Source: Metabacillus indicus LMG 22858 (GTDB taxonomy: Bacteria; Bacillota; Bacilli; Bacillales; Bacillaceae). From it: a stretch of DNA of 64,000 nt. This document shows positions 1 to 9,914 of this stretch, piece by piece. The position numbers and the translations under genes are program-made. The notes below the pieces were generated by a model. It was not told the origin of the DNA, made no database searches, and worked only from the letters and a program-made list of their open reading frames with translations. The DNA lies in the NCBI RefSeq assembly GCF_000708755.2, contig NZ_JGVU02000002.1, positions 310,001-374,000 of the forward strand, given 5' to 3'. Position 1 is the stretch's first letter; the number at the start of each line of letters is the position of its first letter.

Positions 1-229
1 AAAAGGAATTTTCGTCAACATTTTCGGCGGAATTATGAAATGCGACATCATTGCACAGGGTGTAGTTGAAGCGACGAAACAGGTCGGCCTGCAAATTCCA
101 TTGGTTGTCCGTTTGGAAGGAACAAATGTAGAAATCGGCAAGCAAATCTTGAATGAATCCGGTTTGAATATCACTTCTGCTGAATCTATGGCAGACGGCG
201 CACAAAAAATCGTATCTTTAGTAGGGTAA
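1..229 (+). CDS. sucC: Succinyl-CoA synthetase beta subunit (ADP-forming), 3' end only
   Basis: Partial gene cut by the window edge; the reading frame enters at base 2 and ends at the TAA at 227-229. The visible tail, from [15 protein letters not shown] onward, is the conserved C-terminal CoA-ligase domain of SucC. With SucD it forms the TCA-cycle enzyme that converts succinyl-CoA to succinate with substrate-level phosphorylation. The upstream ATP-grasp domain lies outside the window. sucD follows after 18 bases, the standard sucCD operon. No oddity is seen in the visible 75 codons. Confidence 0.95.
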   Translation, partial: KGIFVNIFGGIMKCDIIAQGVVEATKQVGLQIPLVVRLEGTNVEIGKQILNESGLNITSAESMADGAQKIVSLVG

Positions 230-247
230 GAAAGGCGGGGGACTGAA

Positions 248-1150
248 ATGAGCGTATTTATTAACAAAGATACTAAGGTAATTGTACAGGGGATTACAGG
301 ATCTACGGCATTATTTCATACAAAGCAAATGCTTGAATACGGTACGAATATTGTAGGCGGGGTTACACCTGGCAAAGGAAACACTGAAGCTGAAGGAGTT
401 CCTGTTTTTAACACCGTGGAAGATGCGGTAAAAGCAACAGGCGCAACGGCTTCTGTTATCTACGTGCCGGCACCGTTTGCTGCAGATGCCATCATGGAGG
501 CGGTTGATGCTGAACTTGATCTTGCTATCTGCATCACTGAACATATTCCAGTTCTTGACATGGTGAAAGTTAAACGGTACATGGAAGGGAAGAAAACCCG
601 TCTTGTCGGACCAAACTGCCCTGGTGTAATTACGCCTGATGAGTGTAAAATCGGCATTATGCCAGGCTACATTCATACAAAAGGCCACGTTGGCGTTGTA
701 TCCCGTTCAGGAACATTAACGTATGAAGCAGTACATCAGCTTACACAGGCAGGAATCGGCCAATCTACAGCGGTCGGCATCGGCGGAGACCCGGTAAACG
801 GCACAAACTTCATCGATGTTTTGAAAGCATTCAATGAAGATGAAGACACATATGCTGTGATTATGATCGGCGAAATCGGAGGAACAGCAGAAGAGGAAGC
901 TGCCCTCTGGATCAAAGAAAACATGACAAAGCCTGTAGTGGGCTTTATCGGCGGACAAACTGCACCTCCTGGCAAACGCATGGGACATGCCGGTGCCATC
1001 ATTTCAGGCGGAAAAGGCACAGCCGCTGAAAAAATCAAAACAATGAATGAGTGCGGCATCAAAGTTGCTGATACACCTTCTGTTATGGGTGAAACACTTA
1101 TTGAAGCTCTTAAAGAAAACAACTTGCTTGAAAAGTGCAAAACACATTAA
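248..1150 (+). CDS. sucD: Succinyl-CoA synthetase alpha subunit
   Basis: 300 residues, the normal family length. The N-terminal CoA-binding Rossmann domain carries [15 protein letters not shown] near residues 11-25. The C-terminal ligase domain has the active-site phosphohistidine at H247 in GHAGAI. With SucC it makes succinyl-CoA synthetase of the TCA cycle in the cytoplasm. A purine-rich ribosome site (GGCGGGGG) lies just upstream of the ATG. It is the second gene of sucCD and is followed by an intrinsic terminator at 1161-1190. Identification is secure. Confidence 0.98.
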   Translation: MSVFINKDTKVIVQGITGSTALFHTKQMLEYGTNIVGGVTPGKGNTEAEGVPVFNTVEDAVKATGATASVIYVPAPFAADAIMEAVDAELDLAICITEHIPVLDMVKVKRYMEGKKTRLVGPNCPGVITPDECKIGIMPGYIHTKGHVGVVSRSGTLTYEAVHQLTQAGIGQSTAVGIGGDPVNGTNFIDVLKAFNEDEDTYAVIMIGEIGGTAEEEAALWIKENMTKPVVGFIGGQTAPPGKRMGHAGAIISGGKGTAAEKIKTMNECGIKVADTPSVMGETLIEALKENNLLEKCKTH

Positions 1151-1160
1151 TAAATCTGTT

Positions 1161-1190
1161 GGGAACGGCGTTCATGCTGTTCCCTTCTTT
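1161..1190 (+). terminator. Intrinsic terminator after sucCD
   Basis: The stem GGGAACGGC / GCTGTTCCC (one G-U pair) with a 6-base loop is followed by TTCTTT. It lies 10 bases past the sucD stop and should end the sucCD transcript before dprA. Confidence 0.75.
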
Positions 1191-1289
1191 AACATGTACC
1201 CCCGTTGCTTCTCCCACTCCTCCATTCGTCAAATCATGACAAAAACATTCATCATTAAAACTATATATAATAGTAGAAAGGGAACTAAA

Positions 1290-2183
1290 ATGCACAAAAA
1301 AGAGAAAGAAGTTCTCCATTTATCCCACTGCAGAGGCATCACCCATATGGCGCTCTTGAAGTGGCTGAAACTTGACCCTCCTCTATCTGTCTACTCTCTT
1401 AACAGCACCGACCTGCAGCGGGTTTTCAGGCTGTCAGATGCTCTTATGCCGCATTTTCTCAATGACTTTTATTCTTTTGATCCGGATGCCGCCTTTTCGC
1501 GCTTGAAAGCGAGTAACATTAAAGCCATATCACTTTGCAATGAAAGCTACCCGCACCTTCTGAAGGAAATCCATGATCCCCCTCCCATTCTCTTCTGCAA
1601 AGGAAACACAGCCCTGCTTTCTTCCGGAAAAATGATCAGCATTGTCGGAACAAGAAACCCCACAAATTACGGCACCCATTCTATAAAACGAGTGACAGAT
1701 CCCCTTATTTCTGCAGGGTGGACTGTCGTCAGCGGCCTCGCAAAAGGAATAGATGCTCTGGCCCACCAGAGAGCGATCGAGAGGCAGGCTCCAACGATAG
1801 GTGTAATTGGAGGGGGACTTCATCATTTCTATCCGAAAGAAAATCTGCCTCTTTTTAAAGAGATGGCTGAAAATCAATTAGTTCTCTCAGAGCATCCTCC
1901 GGACACCAAACCGCAAAAATGGCACTTTCCCATGCGCAACCGCATTATCAGCGGGCTGAGTCTTGGAACGGTTGTGATACAGGCGAAATCCAAAAGCGGA
2001 TCACTCATAACAGCGGGCACCGCACTCGATCAGGGCAGGCAGGTGTTTGCTGTGCCGGGATCCATTTTTGATGCAGCATCTGCTGGCGCGAATCAGCTTA
2101 TTAAGCAGGGAGCGTACCTGGCAGAAGACGGACTGGATGTCCTGAATGACCTCTCCGTCCAGGTTGCATGCGCTGAAAATTAA
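1290..2183 (+). CDS. dprA: DNA processing protein DprA (Smf)
   Basis: 297 residues from the ATG at 1290, which has an AAAGGGA site 5 bases upstream and gives the length I recall for B. subtilis DprA. The open frame extends upstream to 1047, but that part overlaps sucD and has no family similarity. The Rossmann-like DprA core is visible: ISIVGTRNPTNYGTHSI near 110-126, then SGLAKGIDALAHQRAI, GGGLHHFYPKEN and FPMRNRIISGLS. DprA protects incoming single-stranded DNA and loads RecA in natural transformation. It sits between sucCD and topA as in other Bacillus. A TATAAT at 1266-1271 lies just upstream, but I find no matching -35. Confidence 0.95.
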   Translation: MHKKEKEVLHLSHCRGITHMALLKWLKLDPPLSVYSLNSTDLQRVFRLSDALMPHFLNDFYSFDPDAAFSRLKASNIKAISLCNESYPHLLKEIHDPPPILFCKGNTALLSSGKMISIVGTRNPTNYGTHSIKRVTDPLISAGWTVVSGLAKGIDALAHQRAIERQAPTIGVIGGGLHHFYPKENLPLFKEMAENQLVLSEHPPDTKPQKWHFPMRNRIISGLSLGTVVIQAKSKSGSLITAGTALDQGRQVFAVPGSIFDAASAGANQLIKQGAYLAEDGLDVLNDLSVQVACAEN

Positions 2184-2203
2184 GCCATCAATCCAAATAC
2201 TGT

Positions 2204-2237
2204 TTGACAAACCGCATCACTATATTTAATAATAGTG
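2204..2237 (+). promoter_or_regulatory. Candidate SigA promoter of topA with a palindromic -10 region
   Basis: TTGACA, a perfect -35, lies at 2204-2209. The AT-rich segment TAATAAT about 17 bases downstream (2227-2233) can serve as -10. The -10 region sits inside the inverted repeat CACTAT-N8-ATAGTG at 2218-2237. A repeat in this place could bind a regulator, which is inference. The topA start codon is about 165 bases further on, so the leader would be long. Confidence 0.5.
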
Positions 2238-2401
2238 GAGATTTAACCTGTTTAAGCAAGATTTTGATTATGGCCGGTATAAGCGCAGGCTCTTTTGGGC
2301 AGAATCGTCCCTTGAACATATAAAATGACAATAGCGAAAAAAACCTTGATGATGAAACATGAAAATAAAGAGAGAGAATACCTCTTTTAGGAGGATGATG
2401 T

Positions 2402-4477
2402 ATGTCGGATTTTTTAGTGATTGTTGAATCGCCTGCAAAAGCGAAGACAATCGAACGATATCTAGGGAAAAAATATAAGGTGAAGGCTTCAATGGGGCAT
2501 GTCCGCGATCTGCCGAGAAGTCAGATCGGCGTTGACACTGAAGGGAATTTCGAACCGAAGTACATTACAATAAGGGGTAAAGGCCCGGTTTTGAAAGAAC
2601 TTAAAACAGCAGCGAAAAAAGCAAAAAAAGTTTATCTCGCAGCTGACCCCGACCGTGAAGGGGAAGCCATTGCGTGGCACCTCGCACACAGTCTGGACGT
2701 GGATGTTCTTTCAGACTGCAGGGTTGTCTTTAATGAAATTACAAAAGATGCCATCAAGGAATCTTTTAAGCATCCCCGCCCGATTAACATGGATCTCGTA
2801 GATGCACAGCAGGCAAGAAGGATACTTGACCGCCTTGTCGGCTATAAAATCAGCCCTATTCTTTGGAAGAAAGTGAAAAAAGGACTGAGCGCAGGAAGAG
2901 TTCAATCTGTTGCAGTCCGTCTGATCATAGACCGCGAAAAAGAAATCAAAGCATTTATTCCGGAAGAGTACTGGACGATCGGCAGTCATTTCCTCAAAGG
3001 AAAAGACGAGTTCGAGGGAGCTTTTTACGGAATAAACGGCAAAAAGACAGAGCTGAATACTGAAGATGATGTAAAAGAAATTCAGAAAAAATTAAAGGGG
3101 AACGAATTCTCTGTCACAAATGTGACTAAGAAGGAGAGAAAGCGCAATCCAGCGGTACCGTTTACAACTTCCACTCTTCAGCAGGAAGCAGCACGCAAAC
3201 TGAATTTCAGAGCTAAGAAGACGATGATGATCGCCCAGCAGCTTTATGAAGGAATGGACCTTGGAAAAGAAGGAACAGTCGGTCTGATTACATATATGCG
3301 TACAGATTCAACCCGCATATCTGAAACAGCCCAGCAGGAAGCCATGTCATACATTGAGCAAAAGTACGGCCCCGAGTACAACAATCCTGCAAAAAAAGCC
3401 GCTAAGAAAAAGGCAAACACGCAGGATGCACATGAAGCGATCCGTCCGACTTCAACGCTTAAAGATCCCGCATCCCTTAAAGAATTTTTAAGCCGCGATC
3501 AGCTCCGGTTATACAAACTCATCTGGGAGCGCTTTGTTTCAAGCCAGATGGCACCGGCTGTTCTTGATACGATGAGCGTGGATCTTACAAACAATGACGT
3601 CACGTTCAGAGCAAACGGAAGCAAAGTAAAGTTTCCCGGATTCATGAAGGTGTATGTGGAAGGAAATGATGACGGAGTCGAGGAGAAAGACCGCATGCTT
3701 CCTGATCTTCAAACAGGAGATACGGTTTATTCAAAAGATATCGAACCGGCTCAGCATTTCACTCAGCCGCCTCCAAGGTACACAGAAGCCCGGCTTGTTA
3801 AAACGCTTGAAGAACTGGGAATAGGTCGACCGTCGACCTATGCGCCGACGCTAGATACCATTCAAAAACGCGGATATGTAGCGCTGGATAACAAACGGTT
3901 TATACCGACTGAGCTCGGTGAAATCGTGCTTGAACTGATCATGGAGTTTTTCCCTGAAATCATTAATGTCGAGTTTACGGCCAAGATGGAGAACAGCCTG
4001 GATGAAATAGAAGACGGCCAGGTGCAATGGGTTAACATCATCGACGATTTTTATAAAGACTTTGCCAAACGGATCGAAGTCGCAGAAAACGAAATGGAAG
4101 AAATCGAAATTAAGGATGAGCCTGCAGGAATTGACTGTGAGGAATGCGGCAGTCCAATGGTCTTCAAAATGGGACGGTACGGTAAATTCATGGCATGTTC
4201 GAATTTCCCGGATTGCCGGAACACAAAGCCGATTGTGAAAGAGATTGGTGTTCCTTGTCCGAAATGCGAGAAAGGAAACATTGTGGAAAGAAAGTCAAAG
4301 AAACGCCGCATTTTCTTCGGCTGCGACCAGTTTCCTGAATGTGATTTCCTTTCATGGGATAAACCGATTGCAAGATCGTGTCCAAAGTGTGATAATATGC
4401 TAGTTGAGAAAAAACTCAAAAAAGGCATACAGGTACAATGTGTGCATTGTGATTATAAAGAAGAGCAGCAAAAGTAA
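2402..4477 (+). CDS. topA: DNA topoisomerase I
   Basis: 691 residues, the usual size for a Bacillus type IA topoisomerase. It relaxes negative supercoils. The N-terminal Toprim domain shows [17 protein letters not shown] (7-23) and the acidic triad in ADPDREGE (81-88). SAGRVQSVA is at 163-171. The catalytic tyrosine is Y298 in [12 protein letters not shown]. The C-terminus carries three Cys4 zinc ribbons: CEECGSP to FPDC, CPKCEKG to FPEC, and CPKCDNM to CVHC. The ribosome site is TAGGAGG, 7-8 bases before the ATG. The gene starts the topA-trmFO-xerC-hslVU-codY run and is closed by a terminator overlapping its stop codon. Confidence 0.98.
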   Translation: MSDFLVIVESPAKAKTIERYLGKKYKVKASMGHVRDLPRSQIGVDTEGNFEPKYITIRGKGPVLKELKTAAKKAKKVYLAADPDREGEAIAWHLAHSLDVDVLSDCRVVFNEITKDAIKESFKHPRPINMDLVDAQQARRILDRLVGYKISPILWKKVKKGLSAGRVQSVAVRLIIDREKEIKAFIPEEYWTIGSHFLKGKDEFEGAFYGINGKKTELNTEDDVKEIQKKLKGNEFSVTNVTKKERKRNPAVPFTTSTLQQEAARKLNFRAKKTMMIAQQLYEGMDLGKEGTVGLITYMRTDSTRISETAQQEAMSYIEQKYGPEYNNPAKKAAKKKANTQDAHEAIRPTSTLKDPASLKEFLSRDQLRLYKLIWERFVSSQMAPAVLDTMSVDLTNNDVTFRANGSKVKFPGFMKVYVEGNDDGVEEKDRMLPDLQTGDTVYSKDIEPAQHFTQPPPRYTEARLVKTLEELGIGRPSTYAPTLDTIQKRGYVALDNKRFIPTELGEIVLELIMEFFPEIINVEFTAKMENSLDEIEDGQVQWVNIIDDFYKDFAKRIEVAENEMEEIEIKDEPAGIDCEECGSPMVFKMGRYGKFMACSNFPDCRNTKPIVKEIGVPCPKCEKGNIVERKSKKRRIFFGCDQFPECDFLSWDKPIARSCPKCDNMLVEKKLKKGIQVQCVHCDYKEEQQK

Positions 4478-4508
4478 AGGTGAGTGATCCTGCTCACCTT
4501 CTTTATTT
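4477..4508 (+). terminator. Intrinsic terminator between topA and trmFO
   Basis: The stem AAGGTGAG / CTCACCTT with an 8-base loop is followed by CTTTATTT. The 5' arm starts in the topA stop codon. It probably causes partial termination, since I see no obvious new promoter in the short gap before trmFO. Confidence 0.7.
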
Positions 4509-4530
4509 GCTTAAAGCTGGAGGGTTCAAA

Positions 4531-5835
4531 ATGAATGAAAAAACAGTAAACGTCATTGGAGCAGGCCTTGCCGGAAGTGAAGCGGCCTGGCAGCTTGCGA
4601 GCCGCGGAATTTCCGTCAATCTTTATGAAATGAGACCTGTGAAGCAGACGCCTGCCCATCATACAGATAAATTCGCCGAGCTTGTCTGCAGCAATTCACT
4701 GCGGGCAAACGGGCTGACAAATGCAGTTGGTGTACTGAAAGAAGAAATGAGAATGTTTGATTCTGTGATTATTAAATCTGCAGACGACTGCGCAGTGCCT
4801 GCAGGGGGCGCTCTTGCTGTAGACAGACATGAATTTGCCGGTCTTGTAACAGAGAGGGTAAAAGGACACCCGAACGTAACAGTCATTACGGATGAAATGA
4901 CGGAAATTCCTGAAGGTCCTACAATCATTGCAACAGGGCCGCTGACATCAAAAGCACTTTCTGAGCAGCTGAAGCAGCTGACAGGCGAAGAATATCTGTA
5001 TTTCTACGATGCAGCAGCTCCAATCCTTGAAAAAGACAGCATCGATATGGACAAAGTCTACCTGAAATCACGGTATGACAAAGGAGAGGCAGCCTACCTC
5101 AATTGTCCGATGACAGAAGAGGAGTTTGACCGTTTCTACGATGCACTAGTCGAGGCGGAAACAGTTCCGCTGAAAGAATTCGAGAAAGAGATTTTCTTTG
5201 AAGGCTGCATGCCGATTGAGGTCATGGCAAAGCGCGGCAAAAAAACGATGCTATTCGGACCAATGAAGCCGGTGGGCCTTGAAGATCCGAAAACAGGCAA
5301 GCGTCCATATGCCGTTGTTCAGCTGAGACAGGATGATGCTGCGGGCACTCTTTACAATATTGTTGGTTTTCAGACACATTTAAAATGGGGTCCTCAAAAA
5401 GAAGTGCTTAAATTGATCCCTGGACTTGAAAATGCAGAGATTGTCAGATACGGCGTTATGCACCGCAACACATTCATCAACTCTCCAAAAATGCTGAAGC
5501 CGACGTATCAGTATAAAGAGCGCGAGGATCTGTTTTTTGCAGGGCAGATGACAGGTGTAGAGGGATATGTTGAATCCGCTGCATCAGGACTTTTAGCAGG
5601 CATCAATGCCGCTAAATACGTACTTGGAGAAGAACTGCTCGTGCTTCCTCATGAAACAGCAATGGGAAGCATGGCGCGCTATATTACAACGGCAAATCCG
5701 GATAATTTCCAGCCTATGAATGCAAACTTCGGCATATTTGCAGAGCTTCCGGAACGCATCCGCAACAAGAAAGAGCGCTACGAAAAGTATGCAAATAGAG
5801 CGCTTGAAACAATTCAAAAAATTTCGAAAAAATAA
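4531..5835 (+). CDS. trmFO: tRNA m5U54 methyltransferase, folate/FAD-dependent
   Basis: 434 residues from the ATG at 4531, preceded by GGAGGG; the frame opens 17 codons earlier inside the topA terminator. The FAD-binding dinucleotide fold is at the N-terminus, [15 protein letters not shown] near residues 8-22, followed by [25 protein letters not shown], the TrmFO signature. The C-terminal region includes [27 protein letters not shown]. The enzyme uses methylene-tetrahydrofolate and FADH2 to make ribothymidine at position 54 of tRNAs. The older name in Bacillus is gid. It stands between topA and xerC as in B. subtilis. Confidence 0.97.
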   Translation: MNEKTVNVIGAGLAGSEAAWQLASRGISVNLYEMRPVKQTPAHHTDKFAELVCSNSLRANGLTNAVGVLKEEMRMFDSVIIKSADDCAVPAGGALAVDRHEFAGLVTERVKGHPNVTVITDEMTEIPEGPTIIATGPLTSKALSEQLKQLTGEEYLYFYDAAAPILEKDSIDMDKVYLKSRYDKGEAAYLNCPMTEEEFDRFYDALVEAETVPLKEFEKEIFFEGCMPIEVMAKRGKKTMLFGPMKPVGLEDPKTGKRPYAVVQLRQDDAAGTLYNIVGFQTHLKWGPQKEVLKLIPGLENAEIVRYGVMHRNTFINSPKMLKPTYQYKEREDLFFAGQMTGVEGYVESAASGLLAGINAAKYVLGEELLVLPHETAMGSMARYITTANPDNFQPMNANFGIFAELPERIRNKKERYEKYANRALETIQKISKK

Positions 5836-5848
5836 GAGAAATAATTTG

Positions 5849-5888
5849 CAAGGGCTGCTGAATGTGTGATACCATTTAGTAGCCCTTG
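5849..5888 (+). repeat. Long inverted repeat between trmFO and xerC
   Basis: CAAGGGCTGCT (5849-5859) pairs with AGTAGCCCTTG (5878-5888) over 11 bases with one G-U, around an 18-base loop. No T-tract follows, so it is not a standard terminator. It ends immediately before the xerC ribosome site and may affect mRNA stability or xerC translation; the role is inferred. Confidence 0.55.
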
Positions 5889-5901
5889 TGAGGTGTTATG
5901 G

Positions 5902-6810
5902 ATGGAAAATGTTAAGAATTCTTTAAAGTTGTTCGTAGAATATTTACAGATTGAGAAAAACTATTCACAATATACAATTGTGAATTATGTTTCCGATATA
6001 GAAGATTTTTTTGTCTTTATGCAGGAGCAGTCACTAACTGATCTCCGTCTTATTACATATTCCGATACACGATTGTACTTAACTCAGCTTCATCAAAAAA
6101 ATTTTGCCAGAAAAACGATTTCACGTAAGATTTCATCTCTCAGAAGCTTTTACAGATTTTTAAACCGCGAAAAGCTCACTGATGAAAATCCTTTTTCAAG
6201 CGTTTCTCTGCCTAAAAAAGAGCACAGGCTGCCGCAATATCTCTTCGAGGAAGAGCTTCAGCTTCTCTTTGAACATTCAGACCTTTCAGCTCCTGCAGGC
6301 CAAAGAAACCAGGCGCTTCTCGAAATGCTCTACGGAACGGGCATAAGGGTAAGCGAGCTCTGCATGATAAAATTGTCTGACCTTGATCTCCATATCGGCA
6401 CCGTGCTTGTAAATGGAAAAGGCGGCAAGCAGAGGTATGTTCCATTTGGAAGCTTTGCACAGGATGCCGTAGAATTGTACATAAGTTCAGGCAGGAAAAC
6501 ACTGATGGAAAAAAGAAAACAGTCAGAGAACCACGAGCTTCTGTTTGTCAACCAGCGGGGAGGTCCGCTTACGGCGACCGGCGTGAGGCATATTTTGAAC
6601 GAGCTGATTCATAAAACCTCTCTGACGATGAAAATCACTCCTCATATGTTCAGGCACACGTTTGCCACTCATCTGTTAAATCAGGGAGCCGATATGCGGA
6701 GTGTTCAGGAGCTTTTGGGTCATGCGCATCTGTCCTCAACACAAGTTTATACGCATGTGTCGAAAGATCATCTGCGCAAGATCTACATGAATCATCATCC
6801 GCGCGCTTAA
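5902..6810 (+). CDS. xerC: Tyrosine recombinase XerC (CodV)
   Basis: 302 residues from the ATG at 5902 (GTGAGGTG upstream). The frame extends 12 codons further up through the inverted repeat, which is not expected to be coding. It has an N-terminal SAM-like core-binding domain (about 1-90) and a C-terminal catalytic domain. All catalytic residues are visible: R149 (GIRVSEL), K173, H248 and R251 (HMFRHTF), H274 (LLGHAHLSST) and the nucleophile Y283 (TQVYTHVS). With XerD it resolves chromosome dimers at dif. It heads the old codVWXY set (xerC-hslV-hslU-codY). Confidence 0.95.
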   Translation: MENVKNSLKLFVEYLQIEKNYSQYTIVNYVSDIEDFFVFMQEQSLTDLRLITYSDTRLYLTQLHQKNFARKTISRKISSLRSFYRFLNREKLTDENPFSSVSLPKKEHRLPQYLFEEELQLLFEHSDLSAPAGQRNQALLEMLYGTGIRVSELCMIKLSDLDLHIGTVLVNGKGGKQRYVPFGSFAQDAVELYISSGRKTLMEKRKQSENHELLFVNQRGGPLTATGVRHILNELIHKTSLTMKITPHMFRHTFATHLLNQGADMRSVQELLGHAHLSSTQVYTHVSKDHLRKIYMNHHPRA

Positions 6811-6861
6811 AGCTTGATGCCGGAAAGTGCAGTACATAAAATTGATGTTGGAGGTGGCAGG

Positions 6862-7404
6862 ATGTCTCAATTTCACGCAACAACGATCTTTGCTGTTCAG
6901 CATAACGGCAAGTGTGCAATGGCAGGCGACGGCCAGGTGACGTTTGGAAATGCGGTCGTTATGAAGCATACAGCCAAAAAAGTAAGAAAGCTTTTCAACG
7001 GCAAGGTCATTGCCGGCTTTGCAGGATCTGTAGCAGATGCCTTTACCTTGTTTGAAATGTTTGAAGGCAAGCTTGAGGAATACAACGGAAATCTGCAGCG
7101 TGCAGCTGTTGAACTTGCGAAAGAATGGAGAAGCGATAAAGTCCTCAGAAAACTTGAAGCTATGCTGATTGTCATGAATGAGGAAGATTTGCTTCTCATT
7201 TCCGGAACAGGTGAGGTTATTGAGCCTGATGACGGCATTCTTGCCATCGGTTCCGGAGGGAATTATGCCCTCTCGGCAGGAAGAGCGCTCAAACGCTACT
7301 CCGGGGAAACACTCACAGCAAAAGAAATCGCCCAGGCTGCCCTGCAAATGGCAGGCGAAATCTGTGTTTATACAAACCTGAATATCATAGTCGAAGAACT
7401 ATAA
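6862..7404 (+). CDS. hslV: ATP-dependent protease peptidase subunit HslV (ClpQ/CodW)
   Basis: 180 residues from the ATG at 6862, with GGAGGTGG just upstream. The frame runs 16 codons further back but has no SD there. The N-terminus is [13 protein letters not shown]. The Thr-Thr that is N-terminal and catalytic in E. coli HslV is therefore preceded by a short extension starting MS. This matches the Bacillus form, in which an N-terminal serine is reported as nucleophile. GDGQVTFG and GSGGNYAL are typical of the family. It forms the proteolytic double ring of HslVU, and the ATPase hslU follows 18 bases later. Confidence 0.96.
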   Translation: MSQFHATTIFAVQHNGKCAMAGDGQVTFGNAVVMKHTAKKVRKLFNGKVIAGFAGSVADAFTLFEMFEGKLEEYNGNLQRAAVELAKEWRSDKVLRKLEAMLIVMNEEDLLLISGTGEVIEPDDGILAIGSGGNYALSAGRALKRYSGETLTAKEIAQAALQMAGEICVYTNLNIIVEEL

Positions 7405-7422
7405 AGAGGGGAGTCCTGATCA

Positions 7423-8823
7423 ATGAAAGAATTAACGCCAAGACAAACGGTTGAAAAACTGGATCAGTATATCGTTGGACAAAAGGACGCTAAAAAAGCT
7501 GTAGCAGTCGCACTGAGAAACCGCTACCGCAGAAGCAGACTGTCTGAAAATCTCCGCGATGAAGTTGTTCCGAAAAATATTCTGATGATTGGGCCGACGG
7601 GTGTCGGAAAAACCGAGATCGCAAGAAGAATTGCCAAACTTACTGGTGCTCCGTTCATTAAAGTGGAAGCGACGAAATTCACTGAAGTCGGATACGTAGG
7701 GCGTGATGTCGAATCAATGGTCCGTGACCTCGCCGAAACATCTGTGAGACTCGTAAAAGAAGAGAAAATGAATGAAGTTAAAGCACTTGCAGAAGAAAAT
7801 GCCAACAAACGGCTTGTCGAGCTTCTTGTTCCGGGAAAAAAGAAGCAGACTTCATATAAGAACCCTCTTGAAATGCTTTTCGGCGGCGCTCAAGGACAGA
7901 CCCAGGAGCAGGATGACTATTCATCTGAAGAGCAGTCAACAGAAGAGAAAAGACGTAAAATGGCTCACCAGCTTGCACTTGGGGAGCTTGAAGATCATCA
8001 CGTGACGGTTGAAGTTGAAGAGCAGCATGCGTCCATGTTTGATATGCTTCAGGGTTCGGGTATGGAACAAATGGGTATGAACATGCAGGATGCATTAAGC
8101 AGCTTTATGCCTAAAAAGAAGAAAAAGCGCAGGCTGACTGTCCGGGAAGCAAGAAAAGTGCTGACGGCTGAAGAAGCACAGAAACTGATTGACATGGATG
8201 ACGTTACGCAGGAAGCTGTGATGCGTGCCGAGCAGATGGGCATTATTTTCATTGATGAAATCGACAAAATTGCCAAAAAGAATCAGGGCGGAGGATCGGC
8301 AGATGTCTCACGTGAAGGTGTACAGCGCGACATCCTTCCAATCGTCGAAGGTTCTACTGTTGTGACGAAGTACGGCTCTGTGAAAACAGATCATGTCCTA
8401 TTCATTGCAGCAGGTGCATTCCATATAGCAAAACCGTCTGACCTTATACCTGAGCTTCAGGGCAGATTTCCAATCCGCGTCGAGCTGACAAAGCTGACTG
8501 TTGAAGATTTCGTCCGTATTCTGACAGAACCGGATAACGCACTTCTTAAGCAATACACAGCATTATTGGAAACGGAAGGTATACAACTTGAATTTTCTGA
8601 CGATGCTATTCGTAAGATTGCAGAAGTGGCATTTCAGGTTAACCAGGACACGGATAACATTGGTGCCAGAAGACTTCACACAATTCTTGAGAGGCTCCTT
8701 GAAGATCTTTCATTTGAAGCGCCTGATATTACAATGGACAAAATTACAATTACCCCTCAATACGTTGAGGATAAACTGAGCAAAATCGCTAAAAACAAAG
8801 ATTTAAGTCAATTCATCTTATAA
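7423..8823 (+). CDS. hslU: ATP-dependent protease ATPase subunit HslU (ClpY)
   Basis: 466 residues, full length for the family. This AAA+ unfoldase feeds substrates to HslV. Walker A is GPTGVGKTE (57-65) and Walker B is FIDEID (276-281). Between them lies the variable I domain (about 110-240), rich in Glu/Gln/Met with a KKKKKRR stretch at 231-237. The GYVGRD pore motif is at 90-95. The sensor region [22 protein letters not shown] is near the C-terminus, and the last residues, SQFIL, fit the HslV-docking tail. The ribosome site is GAGGGGAG. It is co-transcribed with hslV and codY. Confidence 0.97.
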   Translation: MKELTPRQTVEKLDQYIVGQKDAKKAVAVALRNRYRRSRLSENLRDEVVPKNILMIGPTGVGKTEIARRIAKLTGAPFIKVEATKFTEVGYVGRDVESMVRDLAETSVRLVKEEKMNEVKALAEENANKRLVELLVPGKKKQTSYKNPLEMLFGGAQGQTQEQDDYSSEEQSTEEKRRKMAHQLALGELEDHHVTVEVEEQHASMFDMLQGSGMEQMGMNMQDALSSFMPKKKKKRRLTVREARKVLTAEEAQKLIDMDDVTQEAVMRAEQMGIIFIDEIDKIAKKNQGGGSADVSREGVQRDILPIVEGSTVVTKYGSVKTDHVLFIAAGAFHIAKPSDLIPELQGRFPIRVELTKLTVEDFVRILTEPDNALLKQYTALLETEGIQLEFSDDAIRKIAEVAFQVNQDTDNIGARRLHTILERLLEDLSFEAPDITMDKITITPQYVEDKLSKIAKNKDLSQFIL

Positions 8824-8850
8824 TTACATATTTCCAGGAGGAACAAACAA

Positions 8851-9630
8851 ATGGCTTTATTGCAAAAAACAAGAAAAATTAACGCGATGCTTCAAAAGGC
8901 AGCCGGAAAACCGGTTAACTTTAAAGAAATGTCGGAAACACTGAGCGACGTTATTGAAGCAAACATTTTCGTGGTCAGCCGCCGCGGTAAACTTTTAGGG
9001 TTTGCCATCAATCAGCAGATTGAAAATGAGCGTATGATTCAAATGCTTGAGGACCGTCAATTCCCTGAAGAATACACAAAAAATCTTTTCAACATCAGCG
9101 AAACATCATCAAACCTTGATGTTTTCAGTGAATACACTGCTTTCCCTGTTGAAAACCGTGAATTGTTCAAGAATGGCTTAACGACTATTGTTCCGATTAT
9201 CGGCGGAGGAGAGCGTCTTGGCACGCTTATTCTTGCAAGACTTCAGGAACAGTTTGAAGATGATGACCTGATCCTTGCCGAATACGGCGCAACCGTTGTT
9301 GGTATGGAAATTCTTCGCGAGAAAGCGGAGGAAATTGAGGACGAAGCAAGAAGCAAAGCGGTTGTACAAATGGCGATCAGCTCATTGTCATACAGTGAGC
9401 TTGAAGCAATCGAACATATCTTTGAAGAACTGAACGGTAACGAAGGACTGCTGGTTGCAAGTAAAATTGCTGACAGAGTCGGAATCACAAGATCTGTTAT
9501 TGTAAATGCACTGCGCAAACTTGAAAGTGCAGGGGTTATTGAATCCCGTTCCCTTGGAATGAAGGGAACTTACATTAAAGTTCTTAATGACAAGTTCCTG
9601 CTTGAACTTGAAAAACTAAAAACGAATTAA
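8851..9630 (+). CDS. codY: GTP-sensing global repressor CodY
   Basis: 259 residues, the standard length. An N-terminal GAF domain (about 1-155) senses branched-chain amino acids. A linker leads to a C-terminal winged helix-turn-helix (about 200-240), [25 protein letters not shown]. With GTP and isoleucine as effectors, CodY represses stationary-phase, motility and amino-acid genes. The ribosome site CAGGAGG is 9 bases upstream. It is the last gene before the strong terminator at 9643-9678. Its position directly before the fla/che operon matches B. subtilis, where CodY represses that operon. Confidence 0.98.
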   Translation: MALLQKTRKINAMLQKAAGKPVNFKEMSETLSDVIEANIFVVSRRGKLLGFAINQQIENERMIQMLEDRQFPEEYTKNLFNISETSSNLDVFSEYTAFPVENRELFKNGLTTIVPIIGGGERLGTLILARLQEQFEDDDLILAEYGATVVGMEILREKAEEIEDEARSKAVVQMAISSLSYSELEAIEHIFEELNGNEGLLVASKIADRVGITRSVIVNALRKLESAGVIESRSLGMKGTYIKVLNDKFLLELEKLKTN

Positions 9631-9642
9631 CAAATTCTTTAC

Positions 9643-9678
9643 AAAAAAGCACTTCTCAGCGAAGTGCTTTTTTGTTTT
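9643..9678 (+). terminator. Strong intrinsic terminator after codY
   Basis: The stem AAAAAAGCACTTC / GAAGTGCTTTTTT with a 5-base loop runs into TTTTTTGTTTT. It separates the codY unit from the fla/che operon. Confidence 0.93.
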
Positions 9679-9734
9679 GGAAAAAAATATAAATTTACGT
9701 GTGAACATAATCCTAATACGAAGAGCCTTCTCTG

Positions 9735-9763
9735 TTAAATAGTGTTAATTAACTAGGTATAAT
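9735..9763 (+). promoter_or_regulatory. Candidate SigA promoter of the fla/che operon
   Basis: TATAAT at 9758-9763 is a perfect -10. The -35 at 17-base spacing is poor (TTAAAT, 9735-9740), as expected for a promoter that may need an activator. In B. subtilis this operon has SigA and SigD promoters and is activated by DegU/SwrA. A perfect 14-base palindrome, CTATTTTAAAATAG (9768-9781), covers the expected start site. Confidence 0.5.
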
Positions 9764-9806
9764 TACCCTATTTTAAAATAGATACAAAATCCGACCTTTT
9801 TTTACA

Positions 9807-9833
9807 TAACCTTCATAGACTTTAAGCCTATTA
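9807..9833 (+). promoter_or_regulatory. Candidate SigD promoter of the fla/che operon
   Basis: TAAC (9807-9810), 15 bases, then GCCTATTA (9826-9833). The SigD consensus is TAAA, 15 bases, GCCGATAA, so 3 of 4 and 6 of 8 positions match at the right spacing. B. subtilis has a SigD promoter in the same place. The match is imperfect and the call is an inference. Confidence 0.35.
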
Positions 9834-9914
9834 TTTCTTACAATTGCAGTATGCATTTAACATAATTCGACAATATACCATTCGAAAGGTATGAGTCTTT
9901 TGTGAGGGGACAAA

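Noticed and set aside
1266-1271. TATAAT in front of dprA as a SigA promoter
   Set aside because: There is no acceptable -35 at 16-18 bases. Transcription would also begin almost on the ribosome site. Not listed as a promoter.
6736-7347. 203-codon open frame on the - strand
   Set aside because: It is antisense to hslV and the end of xerC, both secure genes, and shows no recognisable domain.
9680-9914. CodY box upstream of flgB
   Set aside because: CodY is known to bind upstream of fla/che in B. subtilis, but I find no clear AATTTTCWGAAAATT match. The palindrome at 9768-9781 differs from it in centre and length.
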